Assembly: GCA_017478685.1 (NCBI GenBank)
Contig: JAFVDC010000026.1
Location: 1 to 5,204, forward strand
Source of the DNA: Bacteroidales bacterium
Lineage (GTDB): Bacteria > Bacteroidota > Bacteroidia > Bacteroidales > UBA932
DNA length: 5,204 bases
Reading direction: 5' to 3'
The notes beneath the pieces were generated by a model, which saw only the letters and a program-made list of their open reading frames with translations, was not told where the DNA came from and searched no databases. Made by a program: the position numbers and the translations under genes. Shown one piece after another: positions 5,102 to 5,204 of this stretch (positions are counted from its first letter, which is position 1; each line of letters begins with the position of its first letter).

Positions 5102-5118
5102 TCAAAAAACTTCCGCCA

Positions 5119-5204
5119 ATGTCAAAAGAGCACACACCCAACAACCCGTTCTACACAGGAATCAGCATACCAGACAGGTATTTCTGTGACCGTGAAATGG
5201 AGAC
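5119..5204 (+). CDS. Probable AAA-type ATP-binding protein, N-terminus only (cut by window end)
   Basis: Twenty-eight codons are present, starting MSKEHTPNNPFYTGISIPD and continuing through RYFCDREME. The pattern NPF-x-x-G followed by YFCDRE resembles the N-terminus of Bacteroidota ATP-binding proteins of the archaeal-type ATPase group (PF01637-like), in which a short NPF...G...F-x-DRE-x-E lead-in precedes the Walker A loop. The Walker motifs would lie beyond the window, so this is recognition of an N-terminal signature only. Many such proteins are accessory and of unknown role. The gene is divergent from hipBA and has its own good promoter 18 nt upstream of the ATG. The start is supported by that promoter and by the position of the NPF motif near the N-terminus. 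Confidence 0.6.
   Translation, partial: MSKEHTPNNPFYTGISIPDRYFCDREME

Larger units (their letters stand above)
4736..5118. other. Repeat-rich intergenic region between divergent hipBA and the ATPase gene
   Basis: Going left to right, this 383-bp stretch holds the hipBA control region (to about 4790), a dispersed repeat (4794-4819), two 31-nt direct repeats (4823-4904), an unassigned segment with a coding-like tail (about 4950-5045), and a very AT-rich promoter region for the rightward gene (5046-5118). No tRNA, rRNA or convincing terminator is seen. The only open frames across the repeats encode repetitive low-complexity peptides and are not credible genes. Confidence 0.75.

Overview
The window looks like chromosomal DNA from a member of the Bacteroidales or a close Bacteroidota relative, probably an uncultured host-associated one. 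Three things point there: promoters of the Bacteroidota type (a TAnnTTTG -7 box, sometimes with TTTG or TTG about 19-20 nt upstream), a DUF4199 membrane protein directly upstream of a family 2 glycosyltransferase, and the absence of clear Shine-Dalgarno sequences. The genus cannot be told from this sequence.

Layout. Bases 1-266 hold the 5' end of thrS (threonyl-tRNA synthetase, minus strand), with its promoter at 327-334. Next comes a tight minus-strand operon, transcribed from about 3125 down to 357: a DUF4199 membrane protein (3119-2553), a polyprenyl-phosphate-type family 2 glycosyltransferase (2549-1569) and a single-chain iron-sulfur L-serine dehydratase (1565-357), with 3-nt gaps between genes. 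Upstream of it, also on the minus strand and more AT-rich, is a HipBA-type toxin-antitoxin pair: an XRE-family antitoxin (4720-4424) overlapping by 4 nt a full-length HipA kinase (4427-3144). Bases 4736-5118 are a repeat-rich intergenic region. On the plus strand at 5119 begins a gene, cut by the window end, that resembles Bacteroidota AAA-type ATPases.

The most informative regulatory segment is 4725-4790. A good -33/-7 promoter for hipBA has its -7 box inside a perfect 16-bp palindrome, and that element is repeated in degenerate form 41 bp upstream. This is the architecture expected for an autorepressed toxin-antitoxin operon. The promoter position also implies that HipB starts at 4720, possibly from a leaderless mRNA, and not at the upstream ATG at 4735.

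The most unusual sequence feature is a dispersed repeat family (GTCATTTCGAGC...GAGAAATC). One copy plus a partial tandem copy lies in frame inside the glycosyltransferase gene and adds about 14 residues to the protein. Another copy lies upstream of hipBA, next to a separate 31-nt repeat present twice with a 51-bp period. No wholly new system is evident. The candidates for follow-up are the coding-sequence repeat insertion, the hipBA operator and the paired 31-nt repeat.
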